From NCBI GenBank assembly GCA_004154925.1, contig QJNS01000063.1, forward strand, positions 124,001 through 188,000: a stretch of DNA of 64,000 bases, in the 5' to 3' direction. Shown here piece by piece: positions 62,770 to 64,000 of this stretch. Made by a program: the position numbers and the translations under genes. This DNA is from Monosporascus cannonballus. Taxonomy: Eukaryota > Ascomycota > Sordariomycetes > Xylariales. Below the pieces are notes generated by a model. It saw nothing but the letters and a program-made list of their open reading frames with translations. It was not told the DNA's origin and did not search any database. The stretch's first letter is position 1. The number at the start of each line of letters is the position of its first letter.

Positions 62770-63229
62770 TCCAACTAGTAGCGTATTTTCGGATATTAGA
62801 CGTTATGAGTGGGACTCTCTCTTCCTGTTTGAGGTAACAGAACCAAGCTGCTCCACATCGGCCACTCCCGACAAGAGCAGGTAAGCTTATCTGGATATCA
62901 CATTACCCCACTGAGTGTCCCCCGCATACGGTGTCCGAGAGGGCTTACTCTCTCATTTCAAAAAAAAAAGAAAAAAAATCAATATACGTACACCCAAATT
63001 TTTAATTAGACATAGCTGCTTAAGTGGATTTCTAAGGTAGGTGCATACGCTAGGATAATAACCACTATATCAAATTTTACAAAATCTTATTAACTAGAGC
63101 GGTGCACGTACCAATGCACACCCCCCCATTTGCACACGCTAAGCTAGGCCCACCTCGGAGAACAAATTGTTATTGCACAGCGTAATTCACTAGCTATTTA
63201 TACAGAAATAGCTCTTTTATAATAATTTA
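62770..63229. other. Island-to-AT-rich transition
   Basis: Composition falls from near-normal to AT-rich around 62950, after a poly-A-like tract (62961-62981). No ORF. A run of seven C at 63121-63127 and GTGCACG/TGCACAC words nearby show no clear inverted or direct pairing. Confidence 0.4.
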
Positions 63230-63620
63230 CACCGGGAGCTTCATAGTTATCATAAGATTCAAGGAAATTTTTCGCCATAGCGTTAAGAGATTTACTTTTA
63301 ACGGTTAATTTCGTCTGCCGTTCCTTAAGGCCATTTCTAAATTCTTATATATTCTGCCACTTTTCGTAACGCTTATTAAAATCCGTTATCTTAATCTTTT
63401 TCTTAAGTACGAACGTTAAAACTTTTCTTTCGAAATCTTTTTCGCGAAATTAATACCTTAAGCCTATAATTTTTACGATTTAAAAGTTAATAGATTTTTC
63501 AGCTTAATTAATTAGGGCTTTAAAATTGCATTTAATTTTATCTAATTCGTTTTCCAGTTTCTTAAATTAATACTTTAAGTTATGGTTTTGTTTCGGTGTG
63601 AAAAATACGTTTTGGGATTG
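63230..63620 (-). pseudogene. Decayed coiled-coil-like reading frame
   Basis: On the minus strand one frame reads LKY, stop, FKKLENELDKIKCNFKALIN, then VKIIGLRY, stop, FREKDFERKVLTFVLKK, and FNKRYEKWQNI, stop. It continues EFRNGLKERQTKLTVKSKSL, then NAMAKNFLESYDNYEAPG. About 120 codons have only five stops, each at a plausible Gln or Trp position. Composition is Lys/Glu/Leu-rich with heptad-like spacing. I do not recognise the protein. No second copy is in the window, so it may be the edge of a repeat that lies mostly outside, or a host gene caught in RIP. Confidence 0.4.
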
Positions 63621-64000
63621 CTTTTAACGGTTCTTTTTTTTTGAGGATAATTGGCTAATAGTTAAAATTAATTAGTTTTAAGTTTAATAAAACATTTTCA
63701 GAATCGAATAGTACAATTCCTGTTCGGAAAAAGTTTGACCGGATATTAGATAAAATAAATGCCGTTAGAAAAATGTGGTAATAAATATTAAGAAATTTTT
63801 GTTTTGATACAGATACGAACGTTTTATAGGATTGCCCCTTATAAATACTAAAGTAATAATAATATTTTAATTAAAAATATTATAAGGCTTAATAGTTGTA
63901 TTAAAAAAGAAATACGTAAAAATATATATATCCGTTATATTTTGAATATATAACAGAAAAATATAAAAGCAATCGATATATAAATAATATAGTTATTTAA
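63621..64000. other. AT-rich end of window
   Basis: Strongly AT-rich, no readable coding frame and no match I can see to the elements to the left. Confidence 0.45.

Overview
The window looks like a filamentous ascomycete chromosome of the two-compartment kind. About 57 kb is extremely AT-rich, stop-riddled repeat DNA, and a GC-richer island at about 56.8-62.9 kb carries spliced genes. The decay is of one type: Trp codons read as stops, zinc-knuckle Cys reads as Tyr, catalytic Asp reads as Asn, and CAG/CAA reads as TAG/TAA. This is C:G to T:A change, as expected from repeat-induced point mutation (RIP). I cannot name the species.

Repeat block (1-56.1 kb). Nearly all of it is Ty3/gypsy LTR retrotransposons with gag zinc knuckle, reverse transcriptase, integrase and a C-terminal chromodomain (chromoviruses). 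From left to right there are: A1 (its 3' part, 1 to about 5068); C (about 5364-12280); D (about 12063-19560); A2, complete with a perfect 5-bp target-site duplication (20251-26925); a less decayed spacer; then a nest. The nest is A3 (27964-56144), interrupted by a solo B-type LTR (29759-30188) and by E on the minus strand (34685-55677). E is interrupted by A4 (39453-53490), which is interrupted by B (40136-47402). Perfect duplications mark A2 (AATTA), A4 (CTATC), B (AATAA) and the solo LTR (GTTAC). Removing each insert gives 6.67-6.95 kb for A2, A3, A4 and E, and homologous sequence resumes across each junction, so the insertion order can be read directly.

The least expected feature of these elements is a region between the chromodomain and the 3' LTR that reads as a decayed gene on the strand opposite gag-pol. 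It is clearest in A1, A2, A3 and E, and weaker in A4 and B. It encodes a Cys-cluster (zinc-finger-like) segment followed by a charged, coiled-coil-like segment. The LTRs of the A/E group also share one 3' half but have different 5' halves.

Gene island (56.8-62.9 kb). A (TAA)n microsatellite lies just outside the boundary. On the minus strand is a large secreted chitinase gene: signal peptide, killer-toxin-like N-terminal region, two LysM modules, hevein-type chitin-binding module, GH18 catalytic domain and C-terminal region. Its exon-intron structure can be followed over six exons, but the frame has seven premature stops and the 3' end runs into the AT-rich boundary, so I call it a pseudogene. 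Divergently, on the plus strand, lies an intact secreted glycoprotein gene that I assign to the DUF7136-like fungal family. Beyond 62.95 kb AT-rich sequence resumes, with one decayed coiled-coil-like reading frame on the minus strand.
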